Assembly: GCA_027563935.2 (NCBI GenBank)
Contig: CM050446.2
Span: 23,997,501-24,061,500, forward strand
Direction: 5' to 3'
Length of the DNA stretch: 64,000 bases
Origin: Costus lasius
Taxonomy: Eukaryota > Streptophyta > Magnoliopsida > Zingiberales > Costaceae
Under the pieces are notes generated by a model. The model saw nothing but the letters and a program-made list of their open reading frames with translations. It ran no database searches and was not told the origin of the DNA. The translations under genes were made by a program, and so were the position numbers. Shown here piece by piece: positions 1 through 14,178 of this stretch (positions are counted from its first letter, which is position 1; each line of letters starts with the position of its first letter).

Positions 1-1817
1 GTTATACGTCACAACAAAAATTAAATGGTGAATTGCAATGTCGGATCTATATATTCAAACAAATAGATCAGATCATGAAAGTAGATCCAATCGATATGAG
101 GGATTATATAATTTATTAAGAACTCAATGAGTCTCTTTCAAGTTAATGACTATGAAAGTAGAAAATTAACTGGGGTAGACACTGGATTGTGCTGCTAAAA
201 GAGGAAAATTTGTATATTTGGATAAATCCCCTTCAACACGGTAAAGTTCAATAAGATAAATCTTGATATTGATGTCATATAACACAATGTGGTGAACCTG
301 AAGTCCAGATTTCTTATTAACTTGATTACAATATTTTGTTGCTTTCTACTAGTGAATTTAGTAGTTTAATTTAATTAGATTCTAAAACCAACCCATTTTA
401 AATCCATCTAGCTAATAATCTTTGAATTAATTAGTATTTGGTCATTGGTCTCTATGGGATAATATTTTTACTACATCGATAGACCATGCACTTGTGGTGA
501 GCCCATCAGTCACTACCACAACCTATTTATAGTCATAATCACAATCGATGAGCCTAGTCACATATCGTGACTTTTACAAAATCTTATATTTACTTGAAAT
601 TTAACATGTAGCTTCGTTTCCTCACATAGAATGAGTCTTTGACATCAAATCTATCAAAATTTATCAATTTTACGACACTTTTTACTTGAAATTCATAAAA
701 ACACAAAAAAAGTAGATTCCGAGCAAATAAATATATTTAGGCTAAAAATAATATAAACATAATAAATTATGAATAAAATTTATAGTTAAATACTATAAAA
801 ATCATAATATAATTTGATGTCATCGAGAAAATTATAATCTTAAATATTTTCCAAAGTTAGCCTGGGCAAAAATATATTTTAAAATAAAAATAGAATATCC
901 TAACACGTGGCATTATTTTGAAGACCAAATTTGGAGTAATTATATTATTTTGTGTATACATATACATATATACATACATACATGCATACTCATGCAAATT
1001 ATAAAATGGTTACGATTTTTTCTCATTATTGTTCCATTACATTATGATAAGATGACAATACAATTCTATATGTTGTTTGTAGCTTCACATATGAGTCATA
1101 TTAGGAAGCACTTCACATATGTTTTTTTTAAGCAAATTATGTTATAATATTGCATTTTTTTTATATAAATTCTACTACTTTAACATGAGATCAATGGCAA
1201 AACAAGGTTCTAATAATTTGATTGCTTCCCGTAATTTATCAAGAATCCAAATATCTAGTGTAAGGAGGGTTCATTGATGTTAAGTTAGGTAGGAAGAGGT
1301 TATCAATATTGAATCAATTAAAGATGCAAGAGGTCACTAATAAATAGAGAGAGATAATTAGAAGTATGTGATTGCTTGGAGGAAGCTCAATGGGGTGGGA
1401 GCAAGGGAGCTCTTTGTAGAGGGAATTAGGCAAGGAAACACGAGCACATTTATGCAAACATGGAAAAATATAATTGATTGGGAAGAATGTACGATGAGGT
1501 TGGAGAGGTTGGTGGGTGGTATAGGCGCAATTAATCCTATGTAATTTTAAATATGTAAGTAAATAAATAAAATAAATGATGAAATAAGCTAACCAGAGGC
1601 GATGAAGATGTTGTCTGTTTTAAGATAAAGATTCCGGCCCTCGCATAGGTTTTAGTCTGGATCTCTTATCTCAAGATACAATCGGTGTTGTTTCTTTGCC
1701 GGTGCATCGGTGAGAGGTCTATCACAGCTACTTTCAACTTCGTAGGTGAGAATACAATGAATGCGAATGAATAGTAAATGTTGCATTGTCTCTTTTATAT
1801 AGAGGAGGCACCCCATC
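1..1817. other. AT-rich intergenic DNA
   Basis: I see no convincing gene here. The longest open frame (950-1147) is low-complexity, starts at a non-ATG codon and has no recognisable motif. The stretch 1640-1745 shows weak similarity (ccctcgcat, cacagc.gctttcaac) to the tandem repeat that starts just downstream, so it may be a diverged outer copy. Confidence 0.6.
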
Positions 1818-3884
1818 TAAAAATAATAAATCCAGTCTATTAATAAATAATACCTCGATCGCCCACCTCTAAATAGGAGACTAACGGCTAATTAAAACTA
1901 GATAAACTAGTTTTAGTATTATTTATTAATAGTATTTTTAAAATTATTATTTAGGTAAAAAATAAAAAAGTTAAAATTAGCTATCTAAAAAAAATAGTAT
2001 GTGAGTTATTATTCACTCGCACCTTATTAGAGACTTTTGATTTTTCCTTATAAAACTCGAACAAGTGAGATGGAATTCGTTAGTGAAGAGAGTTTATTGG
2101 TTGAAAGGGCGCCTAACTGAGTAACTTATAAAACTCGAACAAGTGAGATGAAATGAGCTAAGAGTTTTATTGTGTTAACTTACCTCTAACTGAGTAACCG
2201 AGGGAATTTACCATAAGTATTTGACCATTGCATTAAAATGTTAGAACATAATTAGTACATTTTAAATTTGTTACCAACTAGGTAACCAGCGGGATTCACT
2301 AAAAGTGTTTGACCCTCGCATCAAAAAGGTTGATAAACGATTTAAAGTCTGTCACAGCCGCTTTCAACTTTGTACGAGCAAAAAGAAATAGAGTAGAAGA
2401 GTCGGTGAAAATAATAAATCAAGTATATTAATAAATAATACCTTGATCGCCCATCTCTAAATAGGGAGGCTAACGACTAATTAAAAATAGATAAACTAGT
2501 TTTAGTATTATTTATTAATAGTATTTTTAAAATTATTATTTAGATAAAAAATAAAAAAGTTAAAATTAGCTATCTAAAAAAATTAGTATGTGAGTTATTA
2601 TTCACTCGCACCTTATTAGAGACTTTTGATTTTTCCTTATAAAACTCGAACAAGTGAAATGGAATTCGTTAGTGAAGAGAGTTTATTGGTTGAAAGGGCG
2701 CCTAACTGAGTAACTTATAAAACTCGAACAAGTGAGATAAAATGAGCTAAGAGTTTTATTGTGTTAACTTACCTCTAACTGAGTAACCGAGGGAATTTAC
2801 CATAAGTATTTGACCATTGCATTAAAATGTTAGAACATAATTAGTACATTTTAAATTTGTTACCAACTAGGTAACCAGCGGGATTCACTAAAAGTGTTTG
2901 ACCCTCGCATCAAAAAGGTTGATAAACGATTTAAAGTCTGTCACAGCCGCTTTCAACTTTGTACGAGCAAAAAGAAATAGAGTAGAAGAGTCGGTGAAAA
3001 TAATAAATCAAGTCTATTAATAAATAATACCTTGATCGCCCATCTCTAAATAGGGAGGCTAACGACTAATTAAAAATAGATAAACTAGTTTTAGTATTAT
3101 TTATTAATAGTATTTTTAAAATTATTATTTAGATAAAAAATAAAAAAGTTAAAATTAGCTATCTAAAAAAAATAGTATATGAGTTATTATTCACTCGCAC
3201 CTTATTAGAGACTTTTGATTTTTCCTTATAAAACTCGAACAAGTGAGATGGAATTCGTTAGTGAAGAGAGTTTATTGGTTGAAAGGGCGCCTAACTGAGT
3301 AACTTATAAAACTCGAACAAGTGAGATAAAATGAGCTAAGAGTTTTATTGTGTTAACTTACCTCTAACTGAGTAACCGAGGGAATTTACCATAAGTATTT
3401 GACCATTGCATTAAAATGTTAGAACATAATTAGTACATTTTAAATTTGTTACCAACTAGGTAACCAGCGGGATTCACTAAAAGTGTTTGACCCTCGCATC
3501 AAAAAGGTTGATAAACGATTTAAAGTCTGTCACAGCCGCTTTCAACTTTGTACGAGCAAAAAGAAATAGAGTAGAAGAGTCGGTGGAAATAATAAATCAA
3601 GTCTATTAATAAATAATACCTTGATCGCCCATCTCTAAATAGGGAGGCTAACGGCTAATTAAAACTAGAAAAACTAGTTTTAGTATTATTTATTAATAGT
3701 ATTTTTAAAATTATTATTTAGGTAAAAAATAAAAAAAGTTAAAATTAGCTATCTCGAGAAAATAGTATGTGAGTTATTATTCACTCGCACTTATTAGAGA
3801 CTTACGATTTTTTCCTTATAAAACTCGAAGAAATGAGAGGGAATTCGTTAGTGAAGAGAGTTTATTGGTTGAAAGGGCGCCTAA
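1818..3884. repeat. Tandem array of a ~589-bp unit, about 3.5 copies
   Basis: The anchor gcccaYctctaaatagg recurs at 1861, 2449, 3038 and 3627, giving spacings of 588, 589 and 589 bp. The middle copies are almost identical, while the first and last carry more changes and the last stops at 3884. Each unit holds an imperfect palindrome around aaactagataaactagttt and an AT-rich tract with several taataaataa-type motifs. I found no coding frame and no similarity to the retrotransposons in this window. It may be a young satellite or the expanded internal part of an unrecognised element. Confidence 0.85.
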
Positions 3885-4590
3885 AGGAACTTTCTAGCTC
3901 ATTGAAGTAGGACATCAAAGAGGGAGGTTAATATGCTTAAGGGAGGGTAAGAAGGTGAGGGATGGGATGGATATTGAGGTTAGGGAAGGAATGGAAAAGT
4001 GGATAATAGTTTAATGAAAGTGAATAAAAATATATTTGAATAATAAGTTTAGGTTACGGGTAGAACGATATTTAGACCCTACAATAATTTGGGTTAGTGA
4101 TCTTATGTGCGGGCAGATAGGCACTAAAGGAAGTAATGATGTGGTAAAAAAAAATTTAATAAATCATGTGGGCAAAACAAAGATGCACATAACGCTAGGT
4201 TTCAAAGTTAAAAAGGAAATATATCAATCAACAAATGGAACACCCTTTAGATTGGTTTGAAATAGATTATATTACTACGATTCCAAGTATCCTACGTTGG
4301 CCACAGTTGACTAAGCTATTTTGAGCGTGAGTAGTATGCTTTTGAGAATTTACCGTGTCACAATCTAGTTGGTAGTGTTTTTTCCTTCCTTTCTAATAGC
4401 TAAACCATTGCTTAGAACAAATTTTGATAAGAGGAACTTAACATTCATTAGTAGTTCAAATTTTAGGTTAGCTACAATCTCTATCATTCTAATATAAATG
4501 TGGGCAAATCTATTTACCAATATAATAAGGCAGGAGAAGCAAAGCAAACTTATATAACAGGACGATATTACCAAAGAACTTAGAAGCACA
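3885..4590. other. Intergenic DNA downstream of polyubiquitin
   Basis: This stretch holds no gene I can support. A 74-codon frame at 4036-4260 lacks any domain and does not start with ATG. The part nearest 4590 may include the end of the polyubiquitin 3' UTR. Confidence 0.5.
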
Positions 4591-4747
4591 GCAGATAAAT
4601 GTCTTACATTTCTTAACTCTCCATTACTAGCGGGAGATGTAGTTCATGTAGCATATAGTAAGACACTAGTAGCACGACTAACATAGAACGATATAAAAGC
4701 TGGTACAGCCACTTCATTCAATAAACCACCGCCAGAAGACGCAGATC
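4591..4747 (-). other. Probable 3' UTR of polyubiquitin
   Basis: This non-coding stretch follows the polyubiquitin stop codon on the minus strand. It has no canonical AATAAA in that orientation, so the exact 3' end cannot be fixed from sequence alone. The assignment rests on position only. Confidence 0.4.
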
Positions 4748-6562
<1,815 letters not shown>

Positions 6563-7000
6563 CTTTGAGAGAGCGGAGAGATCTTTTTGCGCTGCTTCAG
6601 AGAATTGTGATGGAAGAAAGGGGCGAGGGGTCTTATTTATCGAGCTCCCAGATCCGGCCGCTCGCTTAAAAAAAGCACCGGTGACGTTACCGCATAAGTC
6701 ATTGACGGTGCAAAAAAGCCAGAAATAACTCGGAAGGCGAGACGAAGTTTATGGGAAGTTTCCCGAAGGTCACGGGTACACGCGAGATTCTAGAAAATAT
6801 CGGAGCCGGTCTCCGTTTATTAACGCCGTTAAAGATAACGGCACTTCAGCAAAAACTCTTGCTACTGAGTCTAGGAAGACACGGATGCCTTTCTACGCGC
6901 TTGGTGATTAATCAGGGAGCATGGACCATACTATGTGCACCAATCATGGTGCGGGTTGGACCAATCTATGAGAAAAAAATAATGTTTTTTTAAAAGAAAG
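6563..7000 (-). promoter_or_regulatory. Polyubiquitin first non-coding exon and core promoter
   Basis: A TATA-like element (ATAAATAAG on the minus strand, 6631-6642) lies about 70 bp upstream of the leader-intron donor. That predicts transcription starting near 6600-6608 and a short non-coding first exon ending at 6563. Further upstream (about 6665-6710) are ACGT- and TGACG-containing motifs (gtgacgttac, cattgacg) of the bZIP-binding type. Base composition here is much richer in GC than the AT-rich DNA beyond 7000. Confidence 0.6.
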
Positions 7001-7576
7001 CTTCTCCCCTGGTCATGTACGCAATTACCTGCCACGGCGAAAATAAAGGCAATTTTGATATTTTAATGAAAGGGATAACAAATACTACTTACAAATTATA
7101 ATTTTTTAATCAAAAATATAATTTTAGATTATATAAATTTGCATACTTTTACCTTTTTAAAATATATCATCTTTTTGTTAAGTCAAATTTAAACAATAAA
7201 TAATTATAAATTATCTAATTTTTAAAATAAATAATTAATTATTCATTTAAAATATATTTTTTTTTACTATTTTAAGAAGAAAATAATTGCGCATATTATA
7301 ACAATCAAATTTATATTAGATGGTCCAAAATTGGAAAAAATCGAGTTTGGATGTACTTGGTAATTTTTTTTGTTTTTTAGTTGTTACCATTAAAAAAATA
7401 TAAATAAATCAGAATTTATTTTTTTTGATATCTTTTTAATTGTTTAATCTTAATTTTATATCATATTATACAAAATAATTTATGTGAAAATGTGGTAATG
7501 TCTCTGTAAAACAAGTTCAGAATAAAATTGATGTAAGGTTTTAGCATAACGAGTGAGCAATCGGCGTCTTCTCGGC
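7001..7576. other. AT-rich intergenic DNA
   Basis: Mostly A/T runs. I see no gene, terminal repeat or recognisable element. Confidence 0.5.
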
Positions 7577-7906
7577 GAAATCTTTTTTTTTCCTCTCTTC
7601 ATGCTTTCGTCGTTTAAGTTTCGCCAGTTTCCGCTGTCAGCACTGATCAATGTTTCTTTCAGTCCTATTATTCTGCTTTGGAGGCACGTAAGGCTTTGAT
7701 CTTGATCTTGCTATTTCTCTCACATTGAGTTCAGTTTCTGTTTGAGCATTTGTTCTCTTGATCTTTTGTTCATCTACTTGTTTAGGTTTGGGTTAGATTT
7801 TTTTATATTACGAAGGAAGCTAGTACTTGTTCTGTTTGTTATAGGTTTTCTGTTGCCCTATGTTTGTGCTGAATTATTTTTTGCTGTGGATTTGTTAACC
7901 ATTGAT

Positions 7907-9600
7907 TAGGGGTGTGCAATTGGGAAATCGGTGCCAGTACCGGTACCGAACTTTTTTTTTTTGGTACTAGTACTGGTGTGATGAAGGATGAAAATCCTAA
8001 CGCCCTAGATCACCTTAGGTATGTGGCTCTTCTAATGTAACAGCAAAAACAAAGTTCTAACATGGAGATGTTTAGCATGCGGTTCATAGGATTGAGAGGG
8101 AGAGCAGGCACCTGAGGCCCCCTTAAGGGAAGGGGGCCGAACCCCTTCTGAAATTCCCAAGCAATGAACGTCAGTAGCTGGTCTTCAAGGAGTTGTCTAT
8201 TGCATCTACTGCCGTTGGTTTCAGCTAGAAATGGCAACTTGCGAGATTATTGATGATGCAGCAATGGAACAGTAACGCTGGAGAATGGTCGGCTGAAGAA
8301 TGGAGACGTGATAAGAGGATTGGTTGTCGGCAGCAAGAAGATGAAGAGAAGAGAAGAGAGGAGATTGATAGAAGAGAAGAGAAGAGAAGGATAAAGAGAG
8401 GAGCAAGCTCAACTCTCGGTACACAAGAGGAGCAAGCTCCACTCTTGGCACAAACGCACAAGGCAACACTAACACAAAGGGTTTTCTCAAACGATTTCAA
8501 CTCGAATTGTTTTTCATAAAGGATACGATAACCTCCCAAACCAATGTACAAGGTCTTTTAACCTTCCCCTCTAACGTTCACTCCCACTTGGCTGCAATTG
8601 TGTTCAAAATGGCTGAGGTAAGCGGGCTGCAGAATTTCTTCATTAAGGTAAGCAGCCAGCTGGGTTTTTGGGCTGCTTTGGTCCTGATTTCTAGTTGCAT
8701 GTAAAGGCTGGAGTTTCCTCTTTTAGGCAAGCAATTTGGTCCTTGTTTATAGTCCTTGATGAGCAGGTTTCCCACCTTCAGCTTTGTCCTTGTCGCATGC
8801 AACAAAATTGATCTTGAAATGGTCCTCATGTTGACTATTTTGACCTGCCTATTGCTGTTAGTTTGTGTGGGCCTTGGGCTTCTCAATTGGGCTGGTTATA
8901 AGGCCCCATGTGAGTGATCTTTGGGCTATTTTGAGTGGGCTGGTTTTGGGTGGAGGGGTGAGGTGCCTTGTACAAGTACACATACTCAACCTAAGCTAAA
9001 GCAACCTAATACATTCACTACAAAATAAAATAAAGGCTTGGAAAATAAATCCTAGGCTACTCCTAACTACAACATTAACCACAAGTGCAGAAATTAAAGT
9101 AATGTTGTAACATACAGTCCAAAATATCAAAATGCAATAAGTTTTCAAAATAACATCAAACATAATTAAATCCTTGGAGATGTCCCTACATCATGGTGCC
9201 GAAATACCGAAATTGCGATCGATACCAGTACCTATTTCCCAAAATAATTTCGGGAAATTCCCGAAATCTTGAAGTCCCGTCGTTAAATAGTTAGGTAAAC
9301 TAAAAAATTAATATTAGATAATTAGGTAAGCTAAAAAATTAATTAGGGATAATAGGTAATTAGGATTTTTTAACCTTTTCTTAAATTATTATATGAAATA
9401 TAAGCTTAATTTTTCATGTAATAATTTTATTAATTTTTTATAAAAAAAATTTCGGGAGTTCGGGAGTTCGGGATTTCCCGGATTAATTTTTAGGTATCGG
9501 TACCGAAATCCCGAATAAAATTCGGTACCAGTACCGAAGTACCGAAATATCAAAAAATTCGGTACGGTACTTAGGTACCGGTACCTTATGCTCACCCCTA
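7907..9600. mobile_element. hAT-like non-autonomous element, copy A, split by a solo LTR
   Basis: The ends TAGGGGTGTGCA and (reverse complement) TAGGGGTGAGCA form terminal inverted repeats of the hAT type. The flanks attgatt and agttgatg are consistent with a decayed 8-bp TSD. The interior carries clustered GGTACC palindromes at both ends and no transposase. Without the inserted LTR the element is about 0.5 kb. Confidence 0.7.
7979..9193 (-). mobile_element. Solo LTR, 1215 bp
   Basis: The block starts TGATGAAGG and ends CCTACATCA, giving the TG...CA termini of an LTR. It is flanked on both sides by the 5-bp TSD TGGTG (7974-7978 and 9194-9198). The interrupted hAT-like sequence resumes exactly after the TSD, as copy B confirms. 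There is no internal domain, primer-binding site or second LTR, so it is the product of LTR-LTR recombination. Orientation is uncertain. Short open frames inside are not genes. Confidence 0.85.
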
Positions 9601-10453
9601 GTTGATGTGAATGTGAGAGATAATTTTTCAATTTGTTAAGAAGAGTACGGGCATATCTATTGGCCAATTTCACTAACCTAGCCCAAACTTCTGTGTGGAT
9701 GGAATGAAATGAGGAACAGTCTACATATCGAGGGAAATAAATAAATAATCGGTATTCTCTTGTCTAGTTGGGGAGTAGATCAACAGAAACGGACTAGGAG
9801 CGGGAGAGGAATAGCTATTTTAGAATAACATTACAAATAGCATCAGAACTGATGCATTTTTAAATTAATACCTAATCTATTTCTCGTAAACAAGGAATAC
9901 ATATTCCCTAGTCTCAAGTTGGGTTTAACTATTCACTATCCATTAGAAATAGTTAGTCCTAGTCTATATCTGATTGTTAACCAACCAAAAGAATTACTAT
10001 TTCATTAGGAAGAGGTGAATTGTTATTCAGTTCAACCAAACAACCCTTTGCTTATAATTTAACGATTAGACAAATCTAATAGTCATCAACAAACTATGAA
10101 TTTTTTTTCCTTATTTGATCCAATTGGCATTGACATATGGACACTTTCGTAGAGTTGACATAATATATCACAATGCTTCCTAGTTCCTACCATCACAAAT
10201 TATTATGAGCTGGATTAGAATCAAGTTATATCATATGAAATAACTTTTAGAAGATATTTCAGTTTAATTAGTGTTCAATGTTAGAGATTAGGACAATTAT
10301 ATGTTGAACCATGATCTCTTATATAGCATGTTCACAATGTCAATACTAGCTGAACCAACAAGGAAGCCATTTCCTGCTAACAGTTGATTAGATTAGTCAA
10401 AAACCTTAGTTCTTGTTTAAAGTTTGGGTCTCCTATAGTAAAATGGATAACAA

Positions 10454-10854
10454 TGTTGGGAAATCCTGGGAATTTTAAAATTTTACAGATATAAATAGCG
10501 GAAGCAATCCCCGAAACAGGCCGGTTTCAAAAACCCAGAAGATCATGTCACACGAGGGAATCGACACGGTGAGTAAGAGATGATACCTTAGAGCAATGCA
10601 AGAAGATGCGATGTAAGCACCCAAGTGTTCGCCCTCTGCAGTCTCGCACACAACCGATGCTTGAGTTCTCTTCTTCCAAGCCCAGTGCTAGCCATGGGAA
10701 GAAGATCCACGCCTTTGGGAGTTTTCCTCAAGAGCTTGCGCTACCCACAAGGAAGATGCGCCAAGAGGAGGAAGAGAGAAATTGGCAAAGAGAGGGCTCT
10801 CGAATGAAGTCACCAATCCCTTCCTCTCAAACCTCTCAACCCTTATATAGAAAT
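10454..10854 (-). repeat. Copia LTR fragment (401 bp) in copy A
   Basis: It starts TGTTGGGAAATCC and matches the first ~400 bp of the LTR at 13777-15581. It then breaks off into an unrelated GC-rich sequence at 10855. It belongs to the duplicated unit and is not the partner LTR of an element. Confidence 0.8.
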
Positions 10855-12063
10855 TGTCATGCCCAAAATTAGGGTAATAAATTTTTTTTATAAAATACAT
10901 GCGAGTCAACGCTTAACTCACACCTAAGCACGCCCATGCAGGGTCTAAGTGGTTGAACCACCAATCTGGATGCGACCGGCAGGAGTCCATCCTCGACGCA
11001 CTCCTCAGCCTATCCCAAATGACCACCTATCTGCTCGTCTCAACGAGATGGAAACCGCCACACGTCTCCCCAAGGACCGCTGCACGAACCAACTCCAACG
11101 CGCAACAAGGTACAAACCCAAGACTCGATGCCTGTGCAGTGCGTGTACGAGTCAGGAACACCGGAAAACAAACCAAACCGCACGCAGGCGGTGGTGCACA
11201 CTCGCGCAAGAGATGATGTCACGCAGGACGCCGGGCACACGCCTTAACTTTGACTAAACTGCACGCAGACGGCCAGACTCACACACTCGCCTAGAAAGGG
11301 ACGTCTCGCAAACATCCGGCACAAACAAACCGGCGAATGCTGGGCATCATCACACAAGGCTGGCGCACTTGACCGGAGCGCGGAGAGGGGCGAGGAGTCA
11401 CCGACCAAGAAAGACAACTCGGCTGGGAGCATGAGGCTCGGGGAGCCGGAGAGAGGAAGATGTTGACCGAGGGCAGCTGATCGGTCGGGAACGAGAATCG
11501 CGTCCAGAACCCGTTGAGGCGTGTGCACGGAAATCGAGGTGATAGATCTCGCCGGAGACCCGCATGAGGTTCGCCGGAGCACGGTCCGGCCGAACCTAAC
11601 CTCGCCAGAAACACAGGTGGCGCCAGCGAACTTGCCCTAGTTCGCCGGACGCCAACCAAAGAAAGGGGGCGGAGCTGCCACCCAAGCACCCATAGCCGGA
11701 GACGCCGGCGGACCCACCCACGGCCACCGGACGTCGCCAGGAAGAGGGGGAGAAACTCCAGACTCGCCGGACAACCAAGATCTCGCCGGAGACGATGAGA
11801 TCTAGAAGAAACGCGGCGAGGAGAAGAAGCTTGGTCGGCGAGCGTCGCCGACCAGAAACCAGCCCGATGGACGAAGCCGGAGCGGGAGGAGAGGAGATCT
11901 TACCTCGATGGACCGTCCGCCGACTCCACCACCGGCGACGCCGAAGACTGAGGAGGAAGGAAACGGGGACACCGCCCGTTTGCTCCGTCGCTTCCCACAC
12001 TGCCGCACCCAACCCATGGGGAAGACGCCGGAGACCGTCGCCGGTGTCGGAGCGGGAGGAGAG
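10855..12063 (-). repeat. GC-rich Gypsy-type LTR fragment
   Basis: The left end reads TGTCATGCCC, like the ends TGTCAGGCCC and TGTCACGCC of the minus-strand TR-GAG LTRs at 61052 and 63533. The interior is rich in cgccgg motifs and long overlapping open frames on both strands, also as in those LTRs. The right end is cut at the junction with duplication copy B, so no TG...CA pair or TSD can be shown. None of the overlapping frames has a domain. Confidence 0.5.
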
Positions 12064-14178
12064 GAAATCTTTTTTTTCCTCTCTCTGTGCTTTCGTCGTT
12101 TAAGTTTCGTCAGTTTCCGCTGTCAGCACTGATCGACGTTTCTTTCAGTCCTATTATTCTACTTTGGAGGCACGTAAGGCTTTGATCTTGATCTTGCTAT
12201 TTCTCTCACATTGAGTTCAGTTTCTGTTTGAGCATTTGTTCTATTGATCTTTTGTTCATCTACTTGTTTAGGTTTGGGTTAGATTTTTTTATATTATGAA
12301 GGAAGCTAGTGCTTGTTCTATTTGTTTTAGGTTTTTTGTTGCCCTATGTTTGTGTTGAATTATCTTTTCTGTGGATTTGTTAATCGTTGATTAGGGGTGT
12401 GCAATCGGGAAATCGGTACCGGTACCAGTACCGAAAGTTTGGTACCGAAGTACCGAACTTATGTTTTTTGGTACCAGTACCGGTACCAAAATACCAAAAT
12501 TGCGATCGGTACCGGTACCGATTTCGCAAAATAATTCGGGAAATTCCCGAAATCCCGAAGTCCCGTCGTTAAATAGTTAGGTAAACTAAAAATTTAATAT
12601 TAGATAATTATGTAATCTAAAAAATTAATTAGGGATAATAGGTAATTAGGATTTTTAACCTTTTCTTAAATTATTATATGAAATATAAGCTTAATCTTTC
12701 ATGTAATAATTTTATTAATTTTTTATAAAAAAGTTTCGGGAGTTCGGGAGTTAGGGATTTCCTGAATTAATTTTTAGGTACCGGTACCGGTACTGAAATC
12801 CCGAATAAAATTTGGTACCAGTACCAAAATACCAGTACCGAAATACCAAAATACCAAAATACCAAAAAATTCGGTACGGTACTTCGGTACCGGTACCTTA
12901 TGCTCACCCCTAGTTGATGTGAATGTGAGAGATAATTTTTCAATTTGTTAAGAAAAGTACGGGCATGTCTATTGGCCAATTTCACTAACGTAGCCCAAAC
13001 TTCTGTGCACCATCTGTGTGGACGGAATGAAATGAGGAACAGTCTACATATCGAGGGAAATAAATAAATAATCGGTATTCTCTTGTCTAGTTGGGGAATA
13101 GATCAACAGAAACGGACTAGGAGAGGGAGAGGAATAGCTATTTTAGAATAACATTACAAATAGCATCAGAACTGATGCATTTTTAAATTAATACCTAATC
13201 TATTTCTCGTAAACAAGGAATACCTATTCCCTAGTCTCAAGTTAGGTTTAGCTATTCACTATCCATTAGAAATAGTTAGTCCTAGTCTATATCTGATTGT
13301 TAACCAACCAAAAGAATTACTATTCCATTAGGAAGAGGTGAATTGTTATTCAGTTCAACCAAACAACCCCTTGCTTATAATTTAACGATTAGACAAATCT
13401 AATAGTCATCAACAAACTATGAGTTTTTTTTCCTTATTTGATCCAATTGGCATTGACATATGGACACTTTCGTAGAGTTGACATAATATATCACAATGCT
13501 TCCTAGTTCCTACCATCACAAATTATTATGAGCTGGATTAGAATCAAGTTATATCATATGAAATAACTTTTAGAAGATATTTCAGTTTAATTAGTGTTCA
13601 ATGTTAGAGATTAGTACAATTATATGTTGAACCATGATCTGTTATATAGCATGTTCACAACGTCAATACTAGCTGAACCAACAAGGAAGCCATTTCCTAC
13701 TAACAGTTGATTAGATTAGTCAAAAACCTTAGTTCTTGTTTAAAGTTTGGGTCTCCTATGGTAAAATGGATAACAATGTTGGGAAATCCTGGGAATTTTA
13801 AAATTTTACAGATATAAATAGCGGAAGCAATCCCCGAAACAGGCCGGTTTTAAAAACCCAGAAGATCATGTCACGCAAGGGAATCGACATGGTGAGTAAG
13901 AGATGATACATTAGAGCAATGCAAGAAGATGCGATGTAAGCGCCCAAGTGTTCGCCCTCTGCAGTCTCGCACACAACCGATGCTCGAGTTCTCTTCTTCC
14001 AAGCCCGGTGCTAGCCTTGGGAAGAAGATCCACGCCTTTGGGAGTTTTCCTCAAGAGCTTGCGCCACCAACAAGGAAGATGTGCCAAGAGGAGGAAGAGA
14101 GAAATCGGCAAAGAGAGGGCTCTCGAATGAAGTCACCAATCCCTTCCTCTCAAACCTCTCAACCCTTATATAGAAATC
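12064..14178. repeat. Direct segmental duplication, copy B
   Basis: This is the second copy of the 7577-10854 unit without the solo LTR. It preserves the uninterrupted hAT-like element and runs on into the complete Copia LTR. That makes copy B the likely original context. Confidence 0.85.
12392..12912. mobile_element. hAT-like non-autonomous element, copy B (521 bp)
   Basis: It starts TAGGGGTGTGCA and ends TGCTCACCCCTA, flanked by cgttgat(t) and (a)gttgatg, consistent with a hAT 8-bp TSD. Dense GGTACC repeats lie within ~100 bp of each end and an AT-rich core lies between. A short extra aaataccaaaatacc stretch near the right end is missing in copy A. It has no coding capacity. Confidence 0.75.

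Larger units (their letters stand above)
7577..10854. repeat. Direct segmental duplication, copy A
   Basis: The stretch from gaaatcttttttt to ccttatatagaaat recurs at 12064-14178 in the same orientation with only scattered differences. Copy A is longer only because a 1215-bp solo LTR and its 5-bp TSD sit inside it. The unit contains a hAT-like element, about 850 bp of unique sequence and the first 401 bp of a Copia LTR. Since the copied unit stops inside that LTR, this is a duplication of a composite locus, not an LTR pair. Confidence 0.85.

Noticed and set aside
4036..4260. 74-codon frame
   Set aside because: It starts at a non-ATG codon, lies in AT-rich DNA and has no motif.
8250..8519. 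Arg/Glu-rich 89-codon frame
   Set aside because: It is a gaagagaag-type low-complexity stretch inside the solo LTR.
11027..12103. Overlapping frames of 60-138 codons on both strands
   Set aside because: GC-rich LTR DNA gives long chance frames; translations are Arg/Ser/Pro-rich with no domain.
7577..14178. Interpretation of the duplicated segments as the LTR pair of one large element
   Set aside because: The units lack TG...CA ends, TSD, primer-binding site and polypurine tract, and one end lies inside a Copia LTR.
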